Numbered from the stretch's first letter, positions 16,703-24,394 are shown. The stretch: DNA of 24,443 bases from CAYTAP01 sp964435775 (GCA_964435775.1 CAYTAP010000056.1:1-24443), one strand, 5' to 3'. Made by a program: numbers and translations. Notes: generated from the letters alone by a model not told the origin.

Positions 16703-18769
16703 CTATGCCTCCGCGCCCGCCGCAACCGCCGCTCCCTTCGTCGCCACCTCCTGCAAACATCGCTGCACAAACTCCGCCACCGGCATCTGCCCCTTGTCCC
16801 CCTCCGTTCGATGCCGAACGGCCACCGTGCCGGTCGATTGTTCCTTGTCGCCGAGAATGAGCATGTATGGAATCTTCTCCAGTGTCGCGCTGCGGATTTT
16901 CGCGCCGATCTTTTCGGCGCTGTTGTTCGTCTCCACCCGCAGGCCGGCCGACTTGAGCTCGTCGGCCACGCCCTGGGCATACTCGTTGTATTTCTCACTG
17001 ATGCTCAATACCTTCACCTGTACGGGGGCAAGCCACAGGGGAAACGCGCCGCCGAAATGTTCGATCAGGATGCCCGTGAAGCGCTCCATCGAACCGAACG
17101 GCGCGCGGTGGATCATCACCGGCCGATGCGGTTTGTCGTCGGCGCCGGTGTAGGTCAATTCAAACCGCTCAGGCAATACGTAATCGAGCTGCACCGTTCC
17201 CAGTTGCCACTTGCGGCCAATGACATCGCGGACCATGAAGTCCACCTTCGGCCCGTAAAACGCGGCCTCCCCCCGCGCCGCGACGAAGGGCACATTCATT
17301 TCCCTCAGCACCTTTTCCAGCTGCGCCTCGGCCGTGTTCCAGACCTTCGGATCGCCGGCGAACTTCGGGCTGGCGGGATCATGCAAGCTCAGTCGCACCT
17401 CCACATCCGTGAACCCCAGCGAGTCGAAGACGAACTGCACAAGCTCCACCGTGCTGCGAAACTCCCCCTCCACCTGCTCGGGCGTGCAAAACAGGTGCGC
17501 ATCATCCTGCGTGAAGCCGCGCACGCGGGTCAGGCCGCTCAGTTCCCCGCTTTCCTCATATCGATAGACCGTGCCAAACTCCGCCAGCCGCACGGGCAAG
17601 TCCCGGTAGCTCTTGGGTTCGGTGGCGAAAATCTGGATGTGATGCGGGCAGTTCATCGGCTTGAGGAGATATTCCTCCTCCTGGTCAAGCTCCACATGCC
17701 CATGATCGGCGTGACCATGATCCGCATGGGCATGTTCGCCGTGCGCGGCCGTGGCGTCGTCGCCCGCCTCGGCCGTCCGCTCGCACATATGAATCGGCGG
17801 AAACTGGCTCTCCTTGTAATACGGATAGTGTCCGCTCTTCTTATACAAATTGATGTTGCCGATGTGGGGCGTATAGACCTGCTGATAGCCGCGCTTGGCC
17901 AGTTCCTCGCGGATGAACGTTTCCAACTGATAGCGCAGCACCGCGCCCTTGGGCATCCACAAAATAAGCCCGCTCCCGACAAGCTGGCTGATCGTAAAGA
18001 GGCCCAGTTGTTTGCCCAGCACGCGATGATCGCGCTTCTTCGCTTCCTCCAAACGCGCGAGGTGTTCGTCAAGTTGCTTTTGATCGAAAAACGCCGTTCC
18101 GTAAATACGCGTCAGTTGTTCTCGATCCGAATCCCCGCGCCAATACGCCCCGGCCGTCGTCATCAGCTTGAACGCTTTGATCTTCCCCGTCCCCGGCACA
18201 TGGGGCCCGCGGCACAAATCCGTGAAATCCCCCTGGCGATAGATCGACACGCTCGTTTCTCCCCCCGCCGCCAGTTCATCGATGATCTCATCCTTGAATC
18301 GCTGACTTTGCGAATGAAGAATCTCCTTCGCTTTCGTTGGAGTCACATCCTCGCGGCTGAAGGTTTCATTCGCCTTGATGATCGTCCGCATCTCCGCTTC
18401 AACCTTGGGCAGATCAGCCGCCGAGAAATTGGATCCTTCGGGAAACTCGAAGTCGTAAAAAAAACCATTCTCGATGACCGGCCCGATCGTGTATTGAAGC
18501 TCCGCCCCATAGATCCGCCGCAATGCCTCGGCCAGCACATGCGCCGTGCTGTGCCGCATGACATACAACCCCTCGGCGTCGCGCTCGGTGATGATCGCCA
18601 CCTCATGGTTGCCAGTCAGCGGATACGACAGGTCCACCAGCTTTCCATCGACCTTCCCCGCGATCGCCGCCTGCGCCAGCCGCTTGCCAATCGACTCGGC
18701 CAACTGCAACACGCTCGTCCCGTCCGCCACTTGCTTAACGCTGCCATCCGGCAGGGTGATCGATGCCAT
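16703..18769 (-). CDS. thrS: Threonyl-tRNA synthetase with a His-rich insertion
   Basis: The 688-residue product charges tRNA-Thr. Order: TGS domain (ITLPDGS, residues about 3-65), editing domain (RHSTAHVLAEAL; DLCRGPHVPGTG), class II catalytic core with motif 2 (YRYEESGELSGLTRVRGFTQDDAH) described here only in part as RYEESGE and TRVRGFTQDDAH, motif 3 (HRAPFGSMERF), and a C-terminal anticodon-binding domain. The zinc ligands are present: Cys374 in MNCPHH, the His of DDAH and the His of IHRAPFGS. Between HMCERT and EEEYLLKPMNCP lies an insertion with seven His in 18 residues (about 342-359). ATG 18769 is chosen because GAGG lies 5 nt upstream and the family starts directly with ITLPDGS. Upstream starts at 18790 and 18802 are less likely. 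Confidence 0.95.
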   Translation of the reverse strand: MASITLPDGSVKQVADGTSVLQLAESIGKRLAQAAIAGKVDGKLVDLSYPLTGNHEVAIITERDAEGLYVMRHSTAHVLAEALRRIYGAELQYTIGPVIENGFFYDFEFPEGSNFSAADLPKVEAEMRTIIKANETFSREDVTPTKAKEILHSQSQRFKDEIIDELAAGGETSVSIYRQGDFTDLCRGPHVPGTGKIKAFKLMTTAGAYWRGDSDREQLTRIYGTAFFDQKQLDEHLARLEEAKKRDHRVLGKQLGLFTISQLVGSGLILWMPKGAVLRYQLETFIREELAKRGYQQVYTPHIGNINLYKKSGHYPYYKESQFPPIHMCERTAEAGDDATAAHGEHAHADHGHADHGHVELDQEEEYLLKPMNCPHHIQIFATEPKSYRDLPVRLAEFGTVYRYEESGELSGLTRVRGFTQDDAHLFCTPEQVEGEFRSTVELVQFVFDSLGFTDVEVRLSLHDPASPKFAGDPKVWNTAEAQLEKVLREMNVPFVAARGEAAFYGPKVDFMVRDVIGRKWQLGTVQLDYVLPERFELTYTGADDKPHRPVMIHRAPFGSMERFTGILIEHFGGAFPLWLAPVQVKVLSISEKYNEYAQGVADELKSAGLRVETNNSAEKIGAKIRSATLEKIPYMLILGDKEQSTGTVAVRHRTEGDKGQMPVAEFVQRCLQEVATKGAAVAAGAEA

Positions 18770-18808
18770 AAATGCCTCAGTTCCTTTCATTCCATCAGAC
18801 ACCGATCA

Positions 18809-18829
18809 GCCGGGGCGCTCGCGCCCGGC
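18809..18829. repeat. GC-rich hairpin in the thrS leader
   Basis: GCCGGGGCGC-TC-GCGCCCGGC forms a near-perfect hairpin with one bulged base, 40 nt upstream of the thrS start. There is no T run on either strand, so it is not a standard terminator. It may be a small intergenic repeat or may affect the thrS leader. Confidence 0.45.
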
Positions 18830-18896
18830 CGCGCACAATGTCCTTCTGTTGTCGTCATTATGCCCCCGACCGCCCGCGCAAGCCACACGCGGCGTC

Positions 18897-18915
18897 GCAT
18901 CATCATGGATGATGC
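18897..18915. repeat. Short perfect hairpin between adaptor and thrS genes
   Basis: GCATCATC-ATG-GATGATGC is an 8-bp stem with a 3-nt loop, 42 nt after the adaptor stop on the minus strand. No T run follows, so a terminator role is doubtful. Confidence 0.4.
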
Positions 18916-18956
18916 CGGTGAAGGTTGCATTCGCTGTGGTGGGGGGGCCGCTCCAC

Positions 18957-20702
18957 TCAACCGGTTGCCGGAGCGGTCTTGTCCGCAGGCGCCGCCGTGT
19001 CGCGCGTGGTGGGGGCCGGTGGTGTCGCCTGCGCTTCGGGCGTGTGCTTGGCATCCGTCCCCGCCGGCTTGGCCGCATCGGGTGTGGCTGGCGCCGCGGG
19101 GGCCGCGGGCGCGGTCGTCGGTTCCTCGCGGCGTTCCCCGTTCCGCCGCTTGGATTGACCACGCGAACCGCCGGCGTCTTCGGTTTTGATCCCCGCGCGC
19201 TCCGCGAGCAACCGACCTTGTCCCGCTTCGAGCAACTGCACCTGCTGACCGGCCGACAGACCGCTGAGAACCTGGACAAACGTCTCGTTGTTGACGCCCA
19301 GTTTCACTTCCGTTGCCTTGGACGGACCCTCGCTTTGTCGGACGAATACATAGGTCTCCCGTCCGGTCGAATAGAGCGCCGTCAGGGGCACGGCCAGTGT
19401 CTGGTCATAATGCCCGATCAGGATTTCCACCGGGTCGGCGCTGATCCCCGGCTTCAGTCCCGGCGGCGTCTCATCGAGCGTCAGGTCCACCGGGTATTCC
19501 CGCAAATCGGGGTTCAGCCAGCGCTGGCTGTTGTCCACGAGGGGACTGATGTAGGTGAGCGTCGCGGCGATTGGATGCGAAACGCCGACAATCTTGACCG
19601 TCGCCCGCTGCCCCACTTTCAGCCGGGGCACCTGCGATTCGTTGACGCTCACGACCGCCTTCATGCTCGTCGTGTCGGGAAGGCGCACGAGCAATTGGCG
19701 CTCACGGACGCTCGCCCCTTCCTGGATCGGGTTCTGCACGTTCCGCTGGCCGCTCGTTCCGTACACCACGATTCCGTCGGCGGGAGCCTTGATCGTGCAA
19801 TACGCCAATTGCTCCTTGTAGTGGTCCAGCCGGCGCTTCTTGAGGGTCAACGCCTGCTGCTTGGCGTTCAAATCCGCTTCCTTCTGCGCCAGGTTGCTGA
19901 CGTTTTCTTTCTTCGTCCGGCTCAACGCCTGCTCGGCCTGCGCGACAGCGCTCTTCTTGCTCGCCAGGTTCATCGGGTTGGCGTACTTGACGAGCACCGT
20001 CAGCGCCGTTTTTGATTTCTCCAGATCATTCTTGGCCGTCGTCACCGCCAGTTCCGATTCCTTGACCTTGGCGGCCATGACGAATCCCTTGCGGAAGAGG
20101 CTTTGCGTTTGCGAAAGGTCCTCCTCCCTGTTCTTCAGGGTGATTTCCGCCATTTGCCGGGTCGTCTTGGCGTTTTCCAAATCTTGCGGGTAGGTGCCAT
20201 CGACATACTGCTGCAAATCGAGTTGCGCCAGTTGCAGGGTCACCATCGCCGCTTCGGTGTTGGCCGCGTTTTGCCCTTCCTGGATGTCTTTCACCTCTCG
20301 CGCCGCCGTCAGGGCGGCCTGCGCGCTTTGCACGTCAAGCGTGGCGTCCTCCACCTTCTGTGTGATGTCGGCTGAATCAATCACCGCCAGCACATCCCCT
20401 TTTCGGACGGTTGATCCCTCCTTGACGATCTGCTGGATCGTGTTGGTTCCCTCAACCCGGCAGGGGATGTCGATGTTGTTCACCGCCTGCAAATCGCCGC
20501 GGACCGAGACCTTCACATCCAGGTTCATCGGCTCGACGGTGTAGAAGGTTCCGGTCGCCGCCTGCGTTCCTGAGCCCCCCATCAGGCGCAACCCACCCCA
20601 TGCCGCCAGTCCCAACGCCACGATCGCGACAGGCACGATGATCCATTTCGCATTCATGCGCTTTTTACCCGTGGTGATGCCTGGTGCTGCAATCGTGCTC
20701 AT
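18957..20702 (-). CDS. HlyD/MacA-type periplasmic adaptor (membrane fusion protein)
   Basis: The product has 581 residues from ATG 20702. A single N-terminal helix (WIIVPVAIVALGLAAWGGL) anchors it in the inner membrane. A split biotinyl-lipoyl barrel is recognisable (IDIPCRVEG, VKEGSTVRKGDVLAVID; then IKAPADGIVVYG), with a long alpha-hairpin coiled coil of about 170 residues between the halves. A beta-barrel and membrane-proximal region follow (VNESQVPRLKVGQRATVKI), then a charged, Ala/Pro-rich tail of about 65 residues (TTAPAAPAAPATP) unusual for the family. Such proteins bridge an inner-membrane pump to a TolC channel. The TolC-like gene is 153 nt upstream on the same strand, but the pump is missing locally. 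An in-frame ATG at 20783 has no ribosome site. Confidence 0.9.
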   Translation of the reverse strand: MSTIAAPGITTGKKRMNAKWIIVPVAIVALGLAAWGGLRLMGGSGTQAATGTFYTVEPMNLDVKVSVRGDLQAVNNIDIPCRVEGTNTIQQIVKEGSTVRKGDVLAVIDSADITQKVEDATLDVQSAQAALTAAREVKDIQEGQNAANTEAAMVTLQLAQLDLQQYVDGTYPQDLENAKTTRQMAEITLKNREEDLSQTQSLFRKGFVMAAKVKESELAVTTAKNDLEKSKTALTVLVKYANPMNLASKKSAVAQAEQALSRTKKENVSNLAQKEADLNAKQQALTLKKRRLDHYKEQLAYCTIKAPADGIVVYGTSGQRNVQNPIQEGASVRERQLLVRLPDTTSMKAVVSVNESQVPRLKVGQRATVKIVGVSHPIAATLTYISPLVDNSQRWLNPDLREYPVDLTLDETPPGLKPGISADPVEILIGHYDQTLAVPLTALYSTGRETYVFVRQSEGPSKATEVKLGVNNETFVQVLSGLSAGQQVQLLEAGQGRLLAERAGIKTEDAGGSRGQSKRRNGERREEPTTAPAAPAAPATPDAAKPAGTDAKHTPEAQATPPAPTTRDTAAPADKTAPATG

Positions 20703-20855
20703 GCCAATCCAATTCCTTGCCGGGGAAGCGAAGACGTCGTCAACGCCGCGCGCCAATCCTTCGGGGACCCCTTTCCCCCTCATTCATCATACGCCACTAC
20801 CCTGCGTTTTTTACCCCCGCCGACTCATTTTGTTCATTTTTCCCGGTTTGGAGAA

Positions 20856-22664
20856 TCACCGGGCATTCCGCTGCAGCGCCTGTCCGAGCATCCCCGCCGC
20901 CGGGTCCGTTCGCAGGGTTCCGGTCTCCTGGAGGTATTGCAGTAAGCTCGTTTGCAGCTGCGCCCTGGCCCGCTCGAACGCCTCGGAGGCGGAAATGAGC
21001 GAGTTTTGCGATTCCACGACATCACGCGCGTCCGCCTGCCCCTGCCGCAGGAGTTCGGTGGAATAATCAAGCCGGCGCTGCGCCAGTTCGATCCCCAGCC
21101 TTTGAATTTTCAATTTCACCTGCGCCTGCTGGATTCGCCTCAGGGCATCGCGGGCATCGACCGCGATTTGTTCCTTGAGTTGCTCATACCCGCGCTGGCT
21201 GCGATGGAAGTTGATCAGCGACTTGCGGTAATCATTCCGCTCGCTCAGCCGATCGACGGGCAGGTCGAGTGTCACCCCTGCGCGGTAGGTCATGGCGTTG
21301 TGTGGATCGATCCGCGACGCGGCCGTCCCCGGCGAGTTGGCCACCTGTCCGCTGGCGAAAAAGTCCAAGTCGGGAAGCAACTGGTTTTCCGCAACCTGCA
21401 CCTGCCGCCGGCTGTCCTCGATCTGGTCCCGGGCGGTCTGCAAATCCAATCGATACTTCAGCGCCATCGCCACCGCGTCATCCGGCTCATCCTCGGGGAT
21501 GTGCAACGCCAGTTCGACCGGCTCAATGTCCATCGCCGCCGCGATCGGCATCCCCAGGACGATCTTGAAGCGGTCCAACTGACTTTGATACGTCTGCTGG
21601 GCATCGACGAGCGACGACTCGGCGCTGAGCTGCGATTGAAACGACCGCTGGACTTCCAGAAAGTTGATCTGCCCCGCGACATACAGCGCCTGGGTTTGTC
21701 TCGTCAATTCCAGCAGCGTCAGGTAGTTGGTCCGCTGATTCGCCAGGTTCTGCTGCGCCGTCACGAGGTCGAAATACCGCGAGGCGATATCGACCAGGAA
21801 CTGGCGGCGGTATTCCTCAAACGCACGAACCTGGTAGATCAAACTCCGTTCGCTTTGGATCAGGGGCTCGAGGTTGACCATCCCCGCCCCGCGCAGGAGG
21901 GGGATCGTCGCCGACAGCGCCACCGCCGCCGATTCCCCATCGCTGACGCTTCCATTAAGACCGTTGACGAACGTCACGAGCGTCTGCGCGACGACTTCGC
22001 CGCCGTAGGGCAGTTGCTGACGGATGCCGGCCGTCGTCGTCGCCGTCAGCGCCGAGCGATAATCGACATCCCCTTGTCCGCCGTCCACGCTGAAGGTCTG
22101 CGAAACAAACGGGCGCGGGCTGAACAGATGCCGCTGGAGCGTCACATCGAGCGCCGAGAGATAAAGCGTCTCAAGCTGCGTTTGATAATCGCGGCTGTGC
22201 TCGATGGCGTAATGCAACGACTCGGCCAGCCCGAAGCGCGTCCCCGCGCTTTTGGGCGCCGGCGGACCGAGGCGCAGCAATTCCTCCGCCTGCTTCTGTG
22301 CCGCCTGCAAACCGTATAAATCCCGCGCCGTTGGCTGGGTCATCGGCTCGCTCGCCGTCGGTGGCGGCGGCCAGGGGGGACCGAGCACCCCGGCCGGCGT
22401 CACATCCCACGCCGGTGTCATCGGCGGGGTGATCGAAGGCACGATCGGCGAGGTCGGAATCTTGTCAAACGCCACCGCCGTCGCCTTGGCCGGAATCGTG
22501 TCGTCGATGTGCGTGTCGGGTTCATACCCCAGCGTCGGCTCCTTGCGATCCTTGAGAATCGCCTGCACCTGCCGATCCGCCGAGCGCTGATAGTCGGATG
22601 GCGCGCATGCCACGGCCCCTGCCGCCAACCCTCCCGCCAGAATGATCGATAACACCTTGCTCAC
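20856..22664 (-). CDS. TolC-family outer-membrane efflux lipoprotein
   Basis: The 602-residue product has a lipoprotein signal (LAGGLAAGAVAC, modified Cys at residue 20), a Pro-rich linker of about 100 residues (ITPPMTPAWDVTP; GPPWPPPPTAS), then two TolC-type repeats of long helices with intervening strands. Repeat 1 contains YFDLVTAQQNLANQRTNY; repeat 2 contains YRLDLQTARDQIEDSRRQ and AVDARDALRRIQQAQ. The family forms trimeric channels that export substrates through the outer membrane, which fits a diderm envelope. It lies just upstream of the adaptor gene and likely pairs with it. The GTG start has no clear ribosome site but fits the signal peptide well; a second in-frame GTG is three codons further in. 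Confidence 0.9.
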   Translation of the reverse strand: MSKVLSIILAGGLAAGAVACAPSDYQRSADRQVQAILKDRKEPTLGYEPDTHIDDTIPAKATAVAFDKIPTSPIVPSITPPMTPAWDVTPAGVLGPPWPPPPTASEPMTQPTARDLYGLQAAQKQAEELLRLGPPAPKSAGTRFGLAESLHYAIEHSRDYQTQLETLYLSALDVTLQRHLFSPRPFVSQTFSVDGGQGDVDYRSALTATTTAGIRQQLPYGGEVVAQTLVTFVNGLNGSVSDGESAAVALSATIPLLRGAGMVNLEPLIQSERSLIYQVRAFEEYRRQFLVDIASRYFDLVTAQQNLANQRTNYLTLLELTRQTQALYVAGQINFLEVQRSFQSQLSAESSLVDAQQTYQSQLDRFKIVLGMPIAAAMDIEPVELALHIPEDEPDDAVAMALKYRLDLQTARDQIEDSRRQVQVAENQLLPDLDFFASGQVANSPGTAASRIDPHNAMTYRAGVTLDLPVDRLSERNDYRKSLINFHRSQRGYEQLKEQIAVDARDALRRIQQAQVKLKIQRLGIELAQRRLDYSTELLRQGQADARDVVESQNSLISASEAFERARAQLQTSLLQYLQETGTLRTDPAAGMLGQALQRNAR

Positions 22665-22675
22665 GGAAGCGAAAC

Positions 22676-22705
22676 AGTCTATCGGGGCGGGCGCGGGATT
22701 GCCAA
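22676..22705 (-). promoter_or_regulatory. Possible promoter for the TolC/adaptor genes
   Basis: On the minus strand TTGGCA (22700-22705), an 18-nt spacer and TAGACT (22676-22681) match -35/-10 boxes at 5/6 and 4/6. The predicted start of transcription would be only about five bases before the GTG at 22664, implying a very short leader, which agrees with the missing ribosome site. Confidence 0.35.
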
Positions 22706-22830
22706 CGGGGAGGGAGAAGGATCAAGGATGAGGGATGACATCGCAGCGAGCCGGAAGCGTGAGCGACGGGGTGAAAGGGGGTCATCGCCGAGGCGCGCCA
22801 GAGCGCGGAGAGGAAAACGATGTCACGCGG

Positions 22831-22900
22831 GGTCTGAGTGAAGGGGACGTAGCTCTTCATCACACGACCGTATGAAGAGCTACGTCCTCTTCACTCTCGC
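22831..22900. repeat. 70-nt palindromic repeat, copy A
   Basis: Arms 22836-22860 and 22872-22896 are 25-bp reverse complements except for one position (T at 22888), around the 11-nt loop CACACGACCGT. The core is GGGGACGTAGCTCTTCAT. Copy B at 23692-23761 is identical over 70 nt save that position. The form resembles REPIN-like elements; no transposase is in the window. Confidence 0.9.
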
Positions 22901-22921
22901 CCAGCAAGGCGAAAAAGGGGC

Positions 22922-22945
22922 CACTGCACCGTATCGGATGCAGTG
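22922..22945. promoter_or_regulatory. Bulged inverted repeat, possible operator
   Basis: CACTGCACCG, loop TAT, CGG-A-TGCAGTG: a 10-bp stem with one bulged A. It lies directly upstream of promoter-like boxes of the secreted-protein gene, a usual place for an operator. Function is speculative. Confidence 0.35.
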
Positions 22946-22947
22946 CT

Positions 22948-22977
22948 TTGCACTCGGTAATAGCCGAAAATTATGAT
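22948..22977 (+). promoter_or_regulatory. Possible promoter of the small secreted-protein gene
   Basis: TATGAT (22972-22977) matches the -10 consensus at 5/6. The -35 candidate TTGCAC (22948-22953), 18 nt upstream, is poor. The leader would be about 38 nt. Confidence 0.33.
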
Positions 22978-23021
22978 GATGGGGTCCATTGGATGTGCTA
23001 AGGTGTGCGGTGGAGATTCTT

Positions 23022-23603
23022 ATGCGAACTGGGTTGATTCTGGCGGCGTGTCTCTTTTCGGCGGCGGTGTTTGCGGGCGATGCCCCCGACAACGCGCCTC
23101 GTTCCACGGCGGCCAAGAGCGCGATTATTAAAGCCGATCGCGCCGAGCAGCAGGCCGAGGCCGCGTACAAACGGGCGATGAGCGAAATCTATCGCAAGCT
23201 CGTGCTGGAATTGGCCGACGCCCGCGCCGCCGTCATGCGCGACGGCGGACCGGATGCGCTCAAAGAAGCGACGCGCATCCAGGCGGTCATTGATGCGACG
23301 AATCAGAAGCTGGCGGGGCTGGATGGGAGTGCGAAGGCGGGTATTGCGAAAGACGTGGCTGGCACAGTATGGCGGTTCAAGGGCACGGGAAGCCCGCTGA
23401 CCTATGCGACGGACGGTACGGTAGAATGCGGAGACTGGGGCAACGCGCAAGGTCGATGGACGCCAGTTGCGCCCCAGACGATTCAGCAAACAGAGCCGGG
23501 AGGGGCTGTAGTGGAAATAACGTTTGACTCCAGTGTCACCCATGCGCTTTGGGTGTACCGTACGTCTGGACAGGTAGCCTACGCCGTAAGGGTCAAACGC
23601 TAG
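23022..23603 (+). CDS. Small secreted protein of unknown function
   Basis: The product has 193 residues from ATG 23022, which has GGAG 6 nt upstream. A signal peptide (MRTGLILAACLFSAAVFAGD, cleavage likely after FA) is followed by a helical, Ala-rich, charged region (residues about 25-100; EQQAEAAYKRAMSEIY, ATRIQAVIDATNQKLAGLDG) that could form a coiled coil. A C-terminal beta-like domain follows, with evenly spaced Trp and Gly (GTVWRFKG, DGTVECGDWG, GRWTPVAP, ALWVYRTSGQ). The W-F-DGT-W-G-W pattern resembles small secreted domains of planctomycetes, but I cannot name a family. The gene sits alone between two copies of a 70-nt palindrome and may end transcription at copy B. Confidence 0.75.
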   Translation: MRTGLILAACLFSAAVFAGDAPDNAPRSTAAKSAIIKADRAEQQAEAAYKRAMSEIYRKLVLELADARAAVMRDGGPDALKEATRIQAVIDATNQKLAGLDGSAKAGIAKDVAGTVWRFKGTGSPLTYATDGTVECGDWGNAQGRWTPVAPQTIQQTEPGGAVVEITFDSSVTHALWVYRTSGQVAYAVRVKR

Positions 23604-23679
23604 CTCTCGCGCCTTTCTTGCGGCCCAACTTGAGAAGCAATCCACAGAAAAACAAAACGGGGACGCCGCTGGTCCATTA

Positions 23680-23761
23680 GGTCTGAGTAAAGGTCTGAGT
23701 GAAGGGGACGTAGCTCTTCATCACACGACCGTATGAAGAGCTACGTCCCCTTCACTCTCGC
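23680..23761. repeat. Palindromic repeat, copy B, with duplicated edge
   Basis: Positions 23692-23761 repeat copy A with one mismatch in 70. Arms 23697-23721 and 23733-23757 are a perfect 25-bp inverted repeat. The left edge is duplicated in tandem: GGTCTGAGTAAA (23680-23691) then GGTCTGAGTGAA (23692-23703). It could act as a two-way terminator between the secreted-protein gene and the next region. Confidence 0.9.
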
Positions 23762-23778
23762 GTAATGTCGTGCTTCCC

Positions 23779-23798
23779 ATCAAAGACTCCCGACCCCT
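23779..23798. repeat. Left arm of 20-bp perfect inverted repeat
   Basis: ATCAAAGACTCCCGACCCCT is the exact reverse complement of 24394-24413. The two arms bound a 635-bp segment that carries a membrane ORF and is AT-richer than the rest of the window. Confidence 0.85.
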
Positions 23799-23962
23799 CT
23801 GAATGGCCCCAATTGCGCGCCAGTATGGCTATGGGATGCAGTAGCGCATGGATACTCGCTCTCTTCTCTCTTCGGTACCGGAGATGTGCCTGTTGGGGGG
23901 TCTGGAATTGGCAGATTAAATAGCTGTTGGTCTCAATAGCCAATATTGCGCTGCACACTCCC

Positions 23963-24394
23963 ATGGACAAGAAACCGGCCAATACTGTGATGATCCGTAC
24001 TTCAGTTGGATTAGGAATGCTGTCGATATCACCCCTAATCGCTTTGTATGTCATATATCCGTATATAATGAGGAATTATTTTCATATTTATTTTATGGAA
24101 GATTTCTTTGTTGTAGGTGCCGTGGTATGTGGTCCATTTGCGTCAGTGTTATCATTCGGATTAAGTAATAGGGCGTGGCGCGAAGGTCCTACCGGTTTCC
24201 AAGGTGTGGGATTAGTCGCAAGCCACTTGTGTGCCACAGCCGCCCTTTTATCCGGCTTATTTATTGGGATATGGAGTTCAATGACTTTGTTTATTATTAC
24301 TGTTGCCGTGTCGCTCTGCCTTATCTCTCCTATACGGGAAAGTCTAAGTGCTAGGCGCAGCGAAGGGGACGGTAGTCATTTTGGAAAATTCTAA
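23963..24394 (+). CDS. Small four-helix membrane protein, unknown function
   Basis: The product has 143 residues from ATG 23963 (155 from TTG 23927); neither start has a clear ribosome site. Four hydrophobic segments are visible: SVGLGMLSISPLIALYVIY, FFVVGAVVCGPFASVLSFGL, VGLVASHLCATAALLSGLFI and MTLFIITVAVSLCLISPI. The C-terminal tail (SEGDGSHFGKF) is encoded by repeat-like DNA, GAAGGGGACGGTAGTCATTTT, and the stop abuts the right arm of the inverted repeat, so the natural C-terminus may have been replaced. Base use is clearly more AT-rich than in the neighbours, which suggests a foreign origin. I do not recognise the family. It could be a real cargo gene or a decayed remnant. Confidence 0.5.
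   Translation: MDKKPANTVMIRTSVGLGMLSISPLIALYVIYPYIMRNYFHIYFMEDFFVVGAVVCGPFASVLSFGLSNRAWREGPTGFQGVGLVASHLCATAALLSGLFIGIWSSMTLFIITVAVSLCLISPIRESLSARRSEGDGSHFGKF

Larger units (their letters stand above)
22665..23021. other. 357-nt divergent intergenic region rich in repeats
   Basis: No gene fits here. The stretch contains a possible promoter for the TolC gene, the words AAGGATGAGGGAT (22724-22736) and GAGCCGGAAGCGTGAGCG (within 22746-22770), the first copy of a 70-nt palindrome, and a bulged hairpin with promoter-like boxes ahead of the secreted-protein gene. I recall the second word as a frequent planctomycete intergenic repeat. Confidence 0.55.
23604..23962. other. 359-nt gap with repeats, no gene seen
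   Basis: It contains a 12-nt tandem duplication, palindrome copy B and the left arm of a 20-bp inverted repeat. The rest (23799-23962) shows no reading frame I can support; a TTG at 23927 would merely extend the next ORF by twelve codons. Confidence 0.5.

Noticed and set aside
18770..18956. T-box or other riboswitch ahead of thrS
   Set aside because: Two hairpins exist, but there is no T-box consensus word, no terminator T run and no specifier structure that I can identify.
16667..19189. 840-codon open frame on the plus strand
   Set aside because: It lies antisense to thrS and the adaptor tail, where the minus strand encodes unmistakable ThrRS motifs.
18546..20015. 489-codon open frame on the plus strand
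   Set aside because: Antisense to the adaptor gene and low-complexity in its first third.
20952..22319. 455-codon open frame on the plus strand
   Set aside because: Antisense shadow of the TolC-like gene; repetitive Arg/Leu/Gln composition with no domain.
22831..23761. CRISPR-like array
   Set aside because: Only two palindromic units 861 nt apart with a gene between them; there are no short regular spacers and no cas genes.
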